A stretch of 55,854 nucleotides of DNA from Scedosporium boydii (Eukaryota; Ascomycota; Sordariomycetes; Microascales; Microascaceae), in assembly GCA_002221725.1 (NCBI GenBank), contig NJFT01000252.1, positions 1-55,854 of the forward strand. The letters run 5' to 3'. Below are positions 23,801-35,798 of this stretch, in pieces; within the stretch, counting starts at the first letter, position 1, and every line of letters starts with the position of its first letter. The notes beneath the pieces are model-generated. The model saw nothing but the letters and a program-made list of their open reading frames with translations, ran no database searches and was not told the origin of the DNA. A program made the translations under genes and the position numbers.

Positions 23801-26800
23801 TGACACCGAGTCTGCCGCGCCCAAACATAATCTTCTCGGCGGTGAGCATCCCCTCTGCATGAACAGCAATCGCGTTCAACACAAGTTTGCTTTTACTCTT
23901 TAATTTTAAGTTGCCTCTCAACATATCAAAAAATGCATGTTTGTGCCCTAGACTCGGCTCTTGAAACATCAAATTGATCCCAATACTATCAACGGCCCAC
24001 AAGCCCTGTCCCGTATTAATGCCAATCCTCTCCGTCCCACGCCCCAACCTATCCGAAGAAAAGGATCAGCTGCCCTCCCGAGTGCGACGTGAGCGCAGCA
24101 GCTCTGTCTTTATCGCCCGAGATTGGCCCACGTGGAATCGGAAAACGAGGACAAAACTCAACCTCGTGGTAGTGCTTTGTGCTAGGATCCACGAAAACGA
24201 CCTCGAGAAAAGTTCAAAGACCCCTATGCCCGGGTGTTTAGGCCCGGCGCCCACTATCAAAATTACCCATCTGATGCCGAGGGTTCAGATTCATCTTGAC
24301 ACCTAGGGTGTAGCAATGTGACTTCAGTCCAATGTCGATCCAGAAGTCCATGATGCGGCTTATATTCCAGAAAGCGAAGTGTCGATATCCGCGGCACCTG
24401 GCGTACTGAAAAGAGCCATAAACAGTTCAACAGCTTCCTCCCGGACTCAGCGGTGGCTCTCCGACAGCCAGGATATCAAGTCAAGCAGCTCATGAACAAT
24501 CAAGAGCCACAGTATCAGGCAAAAGAAGTTGACGTGGTAGTCAACGCGTCTCAACTACTCATCACCGGTTAAATGATATAAGAATAAACATTAGCAACAA
24601 GGTTTTTAGGCTTGCCAACGACAAGTATCGGCTTTGTATTAGCCGAGTCCTCGAGCAGGAACCTGCTGCGGGGAGGGGGGCAAGAACGAGCGCGCAACCT
24701 CCCCCGGGGGCAAAGGCAAGGCTCTTGTCTGCACATCTCTGATAAAAGCGTATATTCTCCGGGACTTCTATTCAAGCTGGCAGTCTGGATGGCGGCTTGT
24801 GAACAGCATAGTAGCCTACGATCTCAGCATAAAATCACAAGAACACCCTCTTTCGTAAAGACCTGGTGCTGCAGATCAACGGCCGAATCGGTATATGGCA
24901 CTTATGTTCAGTAAAACAAGTCACGGGGAGCGGTTGAGGGCTTCAGAAAGACTACGAACATCCTAGGGGAAACGAGAGGGCCGACGCAGCCACATCCAGC
25001 AGACCGAATCGAGCGTTAGGTATACGCCAGCACGGTGACGGAGAAAGGGAAGGACAAGAAGAAAACTAAAATGGAAAAGAAGATGAAAGGGCTTCCCGAA
25101 GAACTGTAAGAGGCGGAGAAAAGGGAAGGGCAGGGCGGGGAAGGCGGGGAAGGCGAGGAAGAGAAAGATAAAAGAGGAAGGGAAAGAGGAAGAAAAAAAA
25201 AGGTGGGAAGACGAATAGGAGCATGAAGGGGAAGAACTGTAAGAAGACGAGGAAGAAGGGTAAGACAGGGTAGGGGAAGAACGGAGAAGAAAAGGGAGGG
25301 GGAAAGAAGGAGAAGAAGAGGAAGCGGAAGAAGTGAAAAACAACATGCGGAGTAGAAGAAAAGCCAAGGCAAAGAGGTCATGAGAGAGTTTCCTTGGAAT
25401 TGCTGCGCCTCCACCACCCTCCTAGGTCACGTCACCGTCAACTCTCAGGAGACTCGAAAGAGTCAAATCAAGAGAGATGATAGTTTAATACCGTCCACCC
25501 AGGGGCACTTTTTGTGTCAGGCAGGCAAAAGCAGTGAGCATTACTCAACACTTACAAAATACCAGATAGCCCCCATCTGATTTCTACCTTCGAGTCCTTA
25601 TCCGTACGAAGTACTTGCTTTGGGTGGCGTTTGAAAATACGCACATGCACGCAAGGGATGCTAGCGCCATGGACCGCTCGTTTCCGCCGCTCGTTTCCGC
25701 AACACTAACCTTTATTAGTTCAACAAGGGCTTCCCCAGTTGGCTGGCGTCAACCTGACCGAAAACTAGAAGAGGAAAGTCTGAGACCAGGCTGCTGGGGA
25801 GAGAAGCATTAAGACTTATTACCTGCGCACTTGCATCTTTCCGCAATTCTGAAATTGCTCCTATGCATGCGTGCTGTCACAGGTATTGCGTAAACTTACA
25901 GCCTGGTCTTCCCACCTATTTCTTATATATAAAATATAACAAACTATAGTAGTATTGCAAAGGTAAAGTGGAAAAAAAAAAAAAAGATGATATTCACGAA
26001 TGCTGTAGAGGTAAAAGGTATGTGATTGAATGCTGCGGGTGCTTGTTTAAAATCTCACCCACTGACTTGAGAGGGTGGGGCACGCACGGATACGGAACAC
26101 CCTCGTATAACAAGAGGGCTGCAAGATGTATCTACTTCGTACATACATATGTCTTCCCATGCAATTGCAAGGTCACCCTCCTTGTCAAGTTAAATGTATG
26201 TCCGATTTTCTCCCACTGCAGCCGTGGCCACCCTTCCGAAAACGTCGAGGAGAATTCAGTTCTACTAAGACCTTCCAAGGGGGAACATGAGTTTCCGACC
26301 TCCTTTGCACACTCGTAAAATTATTGCGCTGGCTCGCTCTTTCTCAAGAAGATTGTCCAATTCTTCTCTACAAACCCAGTGAAATAAAGAGTCTAACTTG
26401 TGTAGGGTTTGTGAAAATGAAACATACACCAAAGACAACCTCAAAATGGGGGAAACGGGGGGGGAAGCGTGGAAAAGGAAAAAAGATTTCACGGACTTTG
26501 TATTTCGTCAACATATACCTCATTCTTCACAAGTATGGAAGCACCTGTCCAAGACATATTCCCACGCCCATGGTCCAATGAAGAAACCGCTACAAAAAGG
26601 CCATATATACATAGGTACTCCGAGAACACCCTTCCCTATCCCACGAGGAATTCGGCAATGAATCTCATGAGGTGCTGTGCTACTCATGGAACTCCCTTTC
26701 AGTAGCAACAATTTTGCAGTTCGTTCTCCGACAGTCGCCGATTCGCTGATATTTGGTAGCTGTGTGAGTCGACCTAATGGGACAATTAGAAGAGATGAAA

Positions 26801-28196
26801 ATGAGAATAGGTCTGAAAGAAAGAGGAAAAGGCGGGGTGAGGAGTGGTTGGTGACGAGAGTAACGGTAGGAAAGGGCCAACGGCATGAACTTGGAAATGT
26901 GTCAAGGTATTCCCGAAAAGGGAGAGGTATCGAACTATGTGTAATCGGGAGAGTGATGAGGTGGAAGAAAAGTCAGACGAGGATGGAGGTGGGGGGAAAT
27001 GTACATTGAGCGTGTAGTTCAAACCAAATTCTTGAAAGAGCATGGCGTCCAGTTTCTTTCTGTTTATGTCTCTTCCGTCTATTTTGGTTGTGTGTATCGC
27101 GCAGGCCCCGTCTTGGGAGAAACTGTTGGAGTTTGGTTCCGGCGATCCTCGACGCGATCCTCGATGCCTGGCTCTGAGAAAAAGCCCAAGAAATTTGGAC
27201 ATCTTTGGCAAAGTGGTGACAGCTGCAAATAGTCGGTTGTTGCAAAATCGGGGCCCTGAGAAAGAGGAGACTCGTGGAGGACGAAGGGGCGCCGGCGGGT
27301 GGTGGGTGTTTAAAGCTGGTTCCGCGCAAGAGCTCGGAGATACCCAAGTACTCTAAGCAGCCCAACCCTTTCTACAACGTGAAGTGTGACTCCGAAACTT
27401 GTGACATCCTGATCGACACTTTGTCCAATCAACCATGTTTAGGGTAGGATGTGGCTTGCAGTTAATGCAGTTCTATTGAACAAAGGTCTCGCCTCACAAG
27501 TGCGATGGGCGGCAAGACGATCATCCCATCAGCTAGACATCTGGTCAAATTGGATTTGCCAAGCGTGAGCGGCATTTTAGGCGTCGAGGTCACAAAAATG
27601 AGGGTGTATTATGGACCAGGCTGGCTTCATCGACTTCCGCAGGGGGCGTGGAGGTCTTCAAACGGGAGCGTGCCCTTCACCAAGAATGCGTCCCCTCATA
27701 GCCACACACCCAAGCTTACCCTCCTTGCTTCCGGCGCTGAGAACAGTACCGAGGTACTTCGGAACAAGTGAGACCAACTATCTCCGGCTCTAATATTGGT
27801 GTGTGTGCCAGCAGCCAGGCTCCGTGGACAACAAAAAAAAAAAAAGAGAAAAACGCCGCTCAATTTCCTCAATATTGTTGGTGGCTTACTTCGTAGCACA
27901 CCTGCGACCAGCCGTCACGCTTTCCCGAGGCCTTATTGGGTGGTGTCCATGCGGCCATGGCGCAGGTCATTCCATCACAAGTCGAGTCTTTCAGAGACAG
28001 TCCTGAGAATGTGTGTGTGGGGGCATGAGATTCTGAAAAAGGAAATCATTCTCAGCCTGCCCGGCAGGGTTAGTTCTTTGGCAGTTGGAGGGTAGCGGTG
28101 GTCCAAGATGAATATGAAGAGCCTCCCCCGAGGGCGGTCTGGGCTTGCCTTGGTGTGGAAGCGATCAGCCAGCGCGATACTCCTTGACGGCTGGAC
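20847..28196. other. Long gene-poor stretch
   Basis: About 7.3 kb in which I cannot support any gene. Open frames reach about 148 codons but overlap on both strands, lack domains and often start with TTG or GTG. The first 600 bp are probably promoter and leader of the exporter and are rich in short purine and pyrimidine blocks. The rest is of mixed composition, with scattered copies of GTACTTCG/TACTCCG-like words (for example near 21390, 22780, 25608, 26130, 26613, 27750) that also occur elsewhere in the window. No transposase, reverse transcriptase or terminal repeat was recognised. Non-coding RNA or a decayed element is possible. Confidence 0.5.
25050..25375 (+). repeat. Polypurine (GA-rich) tract
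   Basis: Roughly 320 bp in which the plus strand is nearly all A and G, with only scattered interruptions. It includes repeated GGGGAAGGCG, AGAAGAAG and GAGGAAG units. The reverse strand reads as artificial Leu/Ser/Phe/Pro-rich open frames, a by-product of composition. Such tracts can form triplex (H-DNA) or R-loops; a pyrimidine-rich promoter on the minus strand is another reading. Confidence 0.7.
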
Positions 28197-30174
28197 ATGA
28201 TGGCCACCATTGTGGACGAACCACAAGCCAAGGATCGCGAACCCTTCAAGAGCCACTGCTCACTTGAGGTTTGCCGGAACGCAACTGGTGCTGCCCGGAG
28301 CTACCTTTCGCGCCTTGTTCTCGAGGCTTCGGATTTGAGCCTAAGACCCGAGGACCGCCCCAGCCGACGCATTGATATTTTGAAGAGCCTGCATTTTGAG
28401 ACGGTTCTCTGTCTTTTGCAAGGGCTATTTTGCAAAGATGATCGGAACCTGGAAGAAATTGCGAATCGAATTGCCCCGAAGGAAGACACATGTTTCTGCA
28501 AGGGGCCGCAGTGCACGGGGTCGCGAGTGCTTCTGGCTACCCTGGCCCTTATTGCACGCGAGAACGATATTTTCGATTTGAGCGATATGGGCATATGCGA
28601 CAAAAGGCTTCCATTTGTCATATTAAGGGATGGCCAGCTCAAATGTGACGAGGAGGAGGAGGAAAGGCTATCCAAACTTGTTGGACTCTGGGAACCACAC
28701 GAGAGGAGCCTATTTTCTCACTATCAATGGTTCTTATGGTCCCCTTTTTTCCATAAGGGAGATTTGACACGAAAACTCCCCAAAATTCCAGCTGCGGTTG
28801 TTCTCCCCTGGCTCATTATATCGCCGAAAGCCTTGTCCGAAGCCGAGAAAAAGTCAAGAACGGTAATCAAAAAGGTCATGATTACATCTAAACATCAGAA
28901 CTTAGTATGCCCTACGATTCACTAAACAACCCCCTCCCTGGGGCACCAGAGGATGAAGACAACACTAACAGCTGGCTACTAGGAGAAGTCACGGACCGTT
29001 TTCGCCGTGAAGACGCAAACAGTGCGGCATAGAAAATGGGACAATTTCAAGGCCGAATTCAAAGGGAATACAAATATCCGTGGACCACACAATCACATTG
29101 TCCCATTATTCACTGCTTTCTACCATGACGAATTACCTTATCTTATATTTCCTTGGGCTGAAGAGGGGTGTCTTGAGGAGTTATTGACCTCAGATATCTC
29201 ACAGCATGCCGCCTGGTGCTCACGGGATTGGTTTTGGGAACAGTGTGCCGGTCTGATCGAAGCCATCTGCTTCCTCCATGGCGATGGAACAGCTGGCGGA
29301 AGCGAGAAATGCCAACTCCACGGAGATATCTCACCATCCAATATACTACGCTTTGAAACCAGACAAAGCGGTCAAGTTTCCTACACCCTGAAACTCGGCG
29401 ACTTCGAGTTGTCGCGAATATTGGAGAGTCTCAAGAGACCCGACGGCGAGACTAGGGTTGGCGTGAGCTACAAAGATGTGCTCAATATGCCCCCGATTTA
29501 TCACCCACCAGAGCTACAGCTCCTCCGAAATACTGCCGATGGAGTGCTAACGGCTGGATGGGACGTTTGGAGCCTGGGGTGTGTTTACCTCGAATTTATC
29601 ACCTGGTTTGTAGAGGGCGGGCGCAATTCCGTTGCGGAGTTCAGAAAGAAGCGCAAGAACCTCAAGGACCCCGGGGAACCCAAGGAGGCCAAGGAGGCCA
29701 AGGAGGACCATGATCCTAAGGCGTGTAAAGAACTTCAGTTAGGACTGGTCCAGGAAGCAGTATTTTACCGCCTTGCCATGCTTAAGAGCCAGCATCGCGG
29801 AGGGTTGCGCATATCCGCTGGAGCTGAGCCTACAAAATTCGTCGGAGCTGAGCTTAAACAATCCGTCATCGATGTACGTCCCCTCCTGGATTGTCAGATC
29901 CCCAAGTCATATCAACTATTACTTTGCATTCTGGCTATATACGCTAACATCGCTTGATAAGAAAACCGATTCCCTCAATAACAAGTGCAAAGACGAGAGG
30001 ATGCAGGATTTTCTGAAATTTATCAAGGACCGAATGTTGGCTGGTGACGTTGAGAAACGGTGTACGGCGGAACAAGCCAGGGAGCATCTTTCCCATCCTC
30101 GCCGGAGAAGGTTAATTCTCGAGAGATTAAGATTGCTCTCCTCCGAGTTCCTTAGTGAGCCCGGCCAGCGATAG
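28197..30174 (+). CDS. Divergent protein kinase-like protein (fungal HET-type kinase)
   Basis: Three exons: 28197-28904, 28983-29873, 29962-30174; 603 aa. Intron 1 has donor GTATGC and branch ACTAAC; intron 2 has GTACGT and GCTAAC. Residues 1-236 form an N-terminal helical region with a Cys-containing patch (CFCKGPQC) and no known domain. The kinase part has the beta-3 lysine (FAVK, Lys246), the catalytic loop HGDISPSNIL (349-358, Asp and Asn kept, HRD changed to HGD) and GDFELSR in place of DFG (about 375-381). The P+1-region motif HPPEL (410-414) and DVWSLGCVYLEF complete it. No glycine-rich loop is recognisable before the lysine; exon 1 ends there. HGD-loop kinases of this sort are abundant in fungal self/non-self gene families. 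The nucleotide site may be unconventional, or the protein may be a pseudokinase. Substrates unknown. Confidence 0.82.
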
Positions 30175-30314
30175 TATATCGCAAGGTGATGTGGCCGAAC
30201 ACTGAAAGGGGCGAATTTCCAGCTGTACGATCCTCCTACACCTCGCCTCCTAACAGCGAATGTTATCCCCGAAACTCCTACATACGTCTCAACTATTCAT
30301 CCATACCCAGTGGC

Positions 30315-30890
30315 CTACGCAGACGAGTCCGAACTGCTGTCCGATAGATCGCCTGCACTAGACCGTTGTTTCCAGGCATAATGCTCGTCTTCAATGTATC
30401 TTTCGACTTGGTGCCGCTCGAACTTGGCAACAGTGTTAGGGACTGGTTATCTATGGGGAAAAAAAAGGAAGAAAAAAAGAAAAAACACAAAAAAGAAAAG
30501 AGAAAATAAATGTAATACTGGGGACACTCACTGGCTGTAGTTGGCGAATGATCTCAACATCAATCCTGTCGTTGTGCACCTGAGATATTGTTCACATTTC
30601 ATTAGCACACCATGGACATGAATCGGAGAGAACAGCGGCAAGGGTGGGTGGCGGGCTAATGTTCAGTGTTATTATCGTACATTTAACTGGAAGTCCTCTG
30701 ATTCTTTAAACCCAAGGGTCTTCAACCCATCCTCGACGAACTTCCTGGTTCGGTAGCGATCTCCAAAGGATTCGATAAACGGAAAATTAGGGCTTGGGTC
30801 CATAGCGGGTGTTGAGCGGAGGCCGGGTATCCAATTCAAAAGTCTGCGAAGAAAGGACTGGGGTCTTCTGGTATTTTGTGAGGTAGTCAT
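30315..30890 (-). CDS. Small hypothetical protein, about 129 aa
   Basis: Proposed exons on the minus strand: 30890-30681, 30579-30528, 30442-30315, giving 129 codons plus stop. Exon 1 (70 codons) is solid: a basic amphipathic start (RRPQSFLRRLLNWIPGL) and FPFIESFGDRYRTRKFVEDG. Exon 2 adds VHNDRIDVEIIRQLQP. Exon 3 must be entered in the frame reading NTVAKFERHQVERYIEDEHY to stay protein-like, and it ends in a Ser/Asp-rich tail. The second intron is the weak point: the strongest donor (GTGAGT, 30531) leaves the wrong frame, so a donor four bases downstream is assumed. No family recognised and no signal peptide. It converges on the kinase gene (141 bp between stops) and diverges from the CorA-like gene. 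Confidence 0.5.
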
Positions 30891-31623
30891 TGATGAGGAG
30901 GATGGAGGATCTCTTCATGGGGAGCAGGGCAACCCGTTAAGTAGAGAGATCCGAAGTCGATGAAGAAGGCTAAATTTGAAGGCAGGTAGTCCGCGATCGA
31001 GTCTAGACTCTACGACAAGACAGAATGCACGACGTGTCGAAAATTGGCCTTCAAATGCGAGGTGGTATTGCCTTTACTTCGGTCTCGATATTCCGGCTCG
31101 ATGGTTGGTCGTTTCCCTTCGGCATACATATATATAAGAAGTATGATAACACCAGTACCCGGGAGCTTAGGGGAGCAGGCTCTGGCAGTGCATTTATACA
31201 TTTCACATTTGCATGCAGGATGACCTTTCGACATTGGCGTAGCTCATGAGTTGCTGTTTGCTGCGCACCAAGGAGGTCGGCGGGGAGATATTATTGGCGC
31301 ATTGTGCATTCGTTCGTCTGCACCTTTTTTAAGGCGATCACCAGGCTTCGGTCGTGTTACCAGGCAGTGCCGACATTGTAAATGATTTCGGACCATGATA
31401 TAAGTCGTCGGGTTCCAATGCATGTTGTCGTGATTAGCGCCTGATTCATCCCCCCAGACACGTAACTCCTCCCAGCCCGGACAGAGAGAGCCCGAGGCCC
31501 CCGTGGTATCAGCAGCATTACGAGTAGGCTCTGCTGAAAAGTTATGAAGACATACGCCCGTCTCTCTCCCTTCTTCTTACACTTGAGGCACCAAGAGGCG
31601 AACGGCACTTCAGGCCCTCGGAG
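30891..31623. other. Divergent upstream region, small gene / CorA-like gene
   Basis: About 730 bp between divergent starts, presumably holding both promoters. Short open frames only. A TATATATAA element at about 31128-31136 is the most TATA-like word but lies roughly 240-490 bp from either start. Confidence 0.4.
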
Positions 31624-33592
31624 ATGGATTGGGTAAACGAGAATCCTTCATTCACAGGTGGAGATCTGGAGATCTTTTCGTTTTCTCCGGAAGTGAGCTC
31701 TTCACGCTCCGTATTTACTGTGCAGATACCAAATCCAGATCCAGTATGTATAACACCATATATTAGCAGTCCGGGCCTGACTGATCTTTGAAAAAAGAAT
31801 TGCTCAAATATAGATCGTGAAGGGAAATCGGAGGAAGAATATGGGGAGTGGCTCAGACAAGTGAGTTGCAGGCCTTTAGCTTCGGCGTATAACTTTATAA
31901 GCTATAACTCAAACTTTAACTAACCCAGATTTAAGATCGCGACCTCTGCAGCTCAGACAAATCCAACCTTAGCCCTTGTTTTGCACTTGAGAGCAGAGCA
32001 AAGTGGCCCAAGCTGCAACGGACCCACCGATGCAAAGAGCTTGGGATATACGAAAAAGACTTTCAAGTTGGCAGCCCGGAGGCTCCTTCAGCATCGTTCA
32101 ATTAGCGACGTAATATGCAGGAAATCTGCCTGCGTGTTCACAAGCCGGCCGGTTACTTGGGCCCGGTTAGACCCATCACGCGAGTCAATTGGTGAGTGGA
32201 GGACTTCTTGTTTTCTCCACTACTTATTATATTTACAAAGTGCTTGATACCTTTCTAACTCTACCCTCCGTATAGTCTACCATTGCAAATCTGATACGGA
32301 ATCCTGTGACGAAGGGGAAGACATCGTCATGTCTGTCACAACGTTTCCCGAAACCGGGTCAGCATTTGGTGTCCTGTACGGCGGCACAGAGCGGGCCCTA
32401 AGGCATGCGAAACTATTCATGGAACAGATCGGTAACTCGAATTGCACGCGTCATCCGCTTTTGCTACCTATGGTGTTTGTTGAGCTAGAGCGGAAACGGC
32501 TCTTAAACGAATTTGATCGGCAAAAAAATGTCACGCATCAACGGATAAATTATCTAAAGCAGAAGTTCCGCTCTCAGGGCACAGTCAATGAACCATTGGG
32601 AAAAGGGAGAGTTGAAAGGCGGAATACCACACACCAGCTGGTCGACTATCTAACTCTCAAATTCCGATCCCAAAGCGCAGCTAATGAACCATCGGGAGAA
32701 GAGAGGGTTAATCCGCAGAAAAATGGCCCGCACAAGCTGATAAAATATCTAAGGTTCAAGCCCGGATCTCAAGGCACCGCCAAGGGACCATCGGAAGACG
32801 GGAAGAGTGAACATCTGGAGATGACCCAACTCAAGCCTGGCGATGGTAATGGCAATGGCAATGGCAATGGAAATCTGGAAGCTGCAGATATTTCGATGGC
32901 TCTCAACTCTCTGAAGACAGGACTCCGGGGCCTGAAAGGGCAACTCCAAAAGATGGCCGAGCACTCAAAGTGGTTGTCCGAAAGGTATTACGCCGACGAC
33001 ACTGTTGCAGACCAACGCAAATTGGGGGAAAGAATCGAGTTACGGTTGCGAGAAATCATGGATGAGCTGGATAGTAAGATCAGCTCTTTTGACGCTTTGC
33101 TGGGTGGCATGCGCCTAGCCACTCAAATGGTACCGTCCATCCTTGCCCCAGGATTACGTAGCGGATTGGGACTGACAATAGATGCCTGCTTCAAGGAATG
33201 GAACCATTACTCGCGTGAGGACGCAAACGCGAACATGATCGTGGCTCAAGCCACTTCCCGAGATAGTGGCCAGATGAAGGCTGTTGCTATCGTCGGGATG
33301 TTCTTTCTACCGGCAACCTTGCTATCTGTAAGTCCATGTGGGTAGACCTTGACTTGAGCTCAGGCTAATTGCTATCCAACGTTAGAGTGTCTTTTCTATG
33401 GGGGTGTTCAAGTGGATCCCAGAGAATAGTGAAGAACGAGTTTCACCGTTCCTTGCACTCTGGGCTGCCTTGTCTCTTGGAACCAGCCTGATGCTCTATT
33501 GGATGTTTAGGGAACGCTTCAAGACGAAGAAATTTATACCTACGAGGGTCCTTGATAGGGAAAAGGACCCTTCTGCCGACTCGATGGTATAA
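31624..33592 (+). CDS. CorA-like two-helix membrane protein
   Basis: Five exons: 31624-31743, 31798-31860, 31936-32191, 32276-33327, 33386-33592; 565 aa. The C-terminus has the fungal CorA-like layout: a long helical stalk (about 348-470), then IVGMFFLPATLLSSVFSMGV, a linker and a second helix (FLALWAALSLGTSLMLYWMF) with a basic tail. The GMN signature of true CorA magnesium channels is absent, as is common in this expanded fungal group, so ion transport is not assured. The N-terminal half (LALVLHLRAEQ, SVTTFPETGSAFG, LYGGTERALRHAKLF) is cytosolic. Residues about 232-330 contain three imperfect 32-33-residue repeats, followed by a Gly-Asn run. Intron 2 skips a CAG four bases after its CTAAC branch and uses AAG at 31933-31935. 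Intron 1 also needs an AAG acceptor, so the first joins are less certain than the last two. Confidence 0.75.
32533..32826 (+). repeat. Three coding tandem repeats, 96-99 bp
   Basis: Three consecutive in-frame units within exon 4 of the CorA-like gene, anchored by THQRINYLKQKFRSQG, THQLVDYLTLKFRSQS and PHKLIKYLRFKPGSQG. Periods are 32 and 33 codons. The third unit is the most diverged. Confidence 0.8.
32843..32874 (+). repeat. Coding GGCAAT microsatellite
   Basis: About five copies of a hexamer of the form GGYAAT, encoding an alternating Gly-Asn run just after the tandem repeats. It is likely length-variable between strains. Confidence 0.75.
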
Positions 33593-35798
33593 TTTGCCTT
33601 CTATACTAAAAACTTCATTGCGATCTGAGAGCAAAAGCGCTTAAAGAAGTATAAATAAAAGTGGTGGCTCTAAAAATGAGGTTAATTATGGGAAAGAGTC
33701 TATAATAATGAGTAAAATGGTATATCGTGGAGCGAAGTGAACGTTAGCGGCTTCTATGCTAAACGTTGTACGGATAAGGGAACGGAAATGCGTTGTCCCA
33801 AGTCGCTGATGTGAGGGCTACAATGTTCTTCTCTTATTTCATTTCCTTCAATGTTCATTTTACAAGGTCCGCCGTTCAACTAGTTAAGTAATACTGTTGT
33901 ATTCAGCTTCAAATTTTCGCTCTCTTTCCAGTTGTTTCTGTTGTTGTAATATAGTTCTCTTAATACCACTTCTTATCCCAAGGAGTCGAGTGTTCGACAT
34001 TTGTTTCCTACCAGTTTGTGAAGTGCGTGGTTTACGTACCGGCTGTGCCAATTATTTCCTTCCTCCAGAGACTTCCATTACATGCTCCCGTTGCCATATC
34101 CTATTGGCCACCGAAATTGACGTCCATCGGCTTTTGCGGAGACTCTGTAGCGGGTTCGAGCGGGAACTGTTTTGGACTCTTGGCTATATGTATATATCTT
34201 TCCGGTTCTTATGTGCGATAGTCCTGTCAGAGCTACATTGATCTGTCTCATTACTAGAAGTTAAATATCAGTATACCATACAAGCCAACAAACCCGTAGA
34301 ATTAAAGGGATTAGACAGGTAAGTGCAGCTCTGGCCTCAACATCACATATAAAGAAGGATAACGTTAGTACTAACAGTCATAGACCGATTTCCAACGGGA
34401 GGGTGTTGTTAAACTCACACAAGAACCAACAGACGTCGGATTCATCAATTAATAGTTAAAGAAAACCCTGGGGACACGCAATAGAAGTCCCCAGCGGAAA
34501 GGGAACTGAAAAGGGGGCATGTAGGGTAAAACAAGATATCAACTGACCGAACCCTACTTTCCAGGGCATGGAATATATAAAGAAAGGAAATGTTTAAGGT
34601 AGCGAAAACAACTAAATAAGAACTGACTGCTGGAAGCCGAATACCAGAATACTGACTGAGCTATTTGAACCGTCGACGTATAAGTGGAAGGAGGGGAAAC
34701 AAGAAGAGAGGTCGAAGGCCTGGAATAACGTATTCCCGGCTGGAACCATTACTCATCAATCGGACCCGCTCCTAACATCCCCCTGTTCGAATCCCCGCTA
34801 ATCTGCATACAGACTCTTCCCAATCCAGACAAGGTTTCCTTCTCGACGAGACATGACAGCTTTCCTTACCCCGCTCAGAATGGTACGGCGTTTGCATTGG
34901 CATTCGCATGACAAGCGGGGTAAGAGAGATGTGGGAAATTCCCCGATTGCTTGAGAGGGGAGGGACTGGGGGATGTCCAAAACCGAATGCGAGGTGCAGC
35001 CACTGAAGAGCGACCCTGGAGACTTTGATCGCAAGCCCGTTTCCGACGACAGCTACGATGTGATCTTTCATAGCGAAGCACTGTAAGGCACTAGAGATGC
35101 GCAGGTGGTGTCAGCAAGTCAATATATATTACAGTGGTAGCGAGCTTCGTCTGACGTGGGATGGATCAGCCAAACAACGGCTCTGAATCTGGGAATAGCG
35201 GCACGGCCGAACCGACGGAGTCAAGCTCTGACAGGCGGACTCATGAGAATCAGGGGACGATGAGATGGAGAGAGGCCCAGTCAACGCTCCGGGTCATAGT
35301 TCTAGTTTTTCCCTTTGAATAAATTTCGTGACTAAGGTCGGGCAGACGCAACTCTAGGTATCGGAGATCTCTGTGGATTCTGCTTAGAAATCTCCGTGAT
35401 GCTAAGCTCCGTCCTTAATACGAGCTAATATACCCCAACCAAGACGGGAGCCGCTCGACCCGACCCCCCGCAGTCCATTCCCGCTCCCTCGCTTCAATTG
35501 ACTCGATGCAACGGCTGGGGATGGTTCCAATGGTTCGCACGCCAACGTAAATCAACCCCGCGCTGCAGGACTGCTCCTATAACGGCCTTTGCCCGCTCTG
35601 CCCTCTTCTTTGTGACAAAACTCTGTTCTCCTTCTCTTCTCTGCCTACTTCCAACCCCATCCAGGCACTTCTCTTTCTTCTTGATTGATCTCCTACACTT
35701 GCCAATTGCCGCGCCCTCCCCCCCAAGCATACTTCGACTAAGTGCCTTAGTGGGCAAGCTTTTCCTTTTACTTTTCCTCCACCATAAACCCGCCCACA
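33593..35798. other. Intergenic, CorA-like to MetE-like
   Basis: About 2.2 kb with no supported gene. The left 1 kb is AT-rich with several stops in all frames. The last 150 bp before 35799 is CT-rich, fitting the leader of the MetE-like gene. The GTTCGAATCC word at 34784 was checked as a tRNA B box and has no pairing T stem. Confidence 0.5.

Noticed and set aside
23601..24047. Minus-strand 148-codon frame in the gene-poor interval
   Set aside because: It begins with TTG, has no recognised domain and ends in a hydrophobic stretch caused by T-rich sequence.
24963..25417. Minus-strand frames of 133-134 codons, Leu/Ser/Phe/Pro-rich
   Set aside because: They are the complement of the polypurine tract; composition alone keeps them open.
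34780..34800. tRNA-like B box (GTTCGAATCC)
   Set aside because: The flanking bases cannot pair as a T stem, and no acceptor, D arm or anticodon arm fits on either strand.
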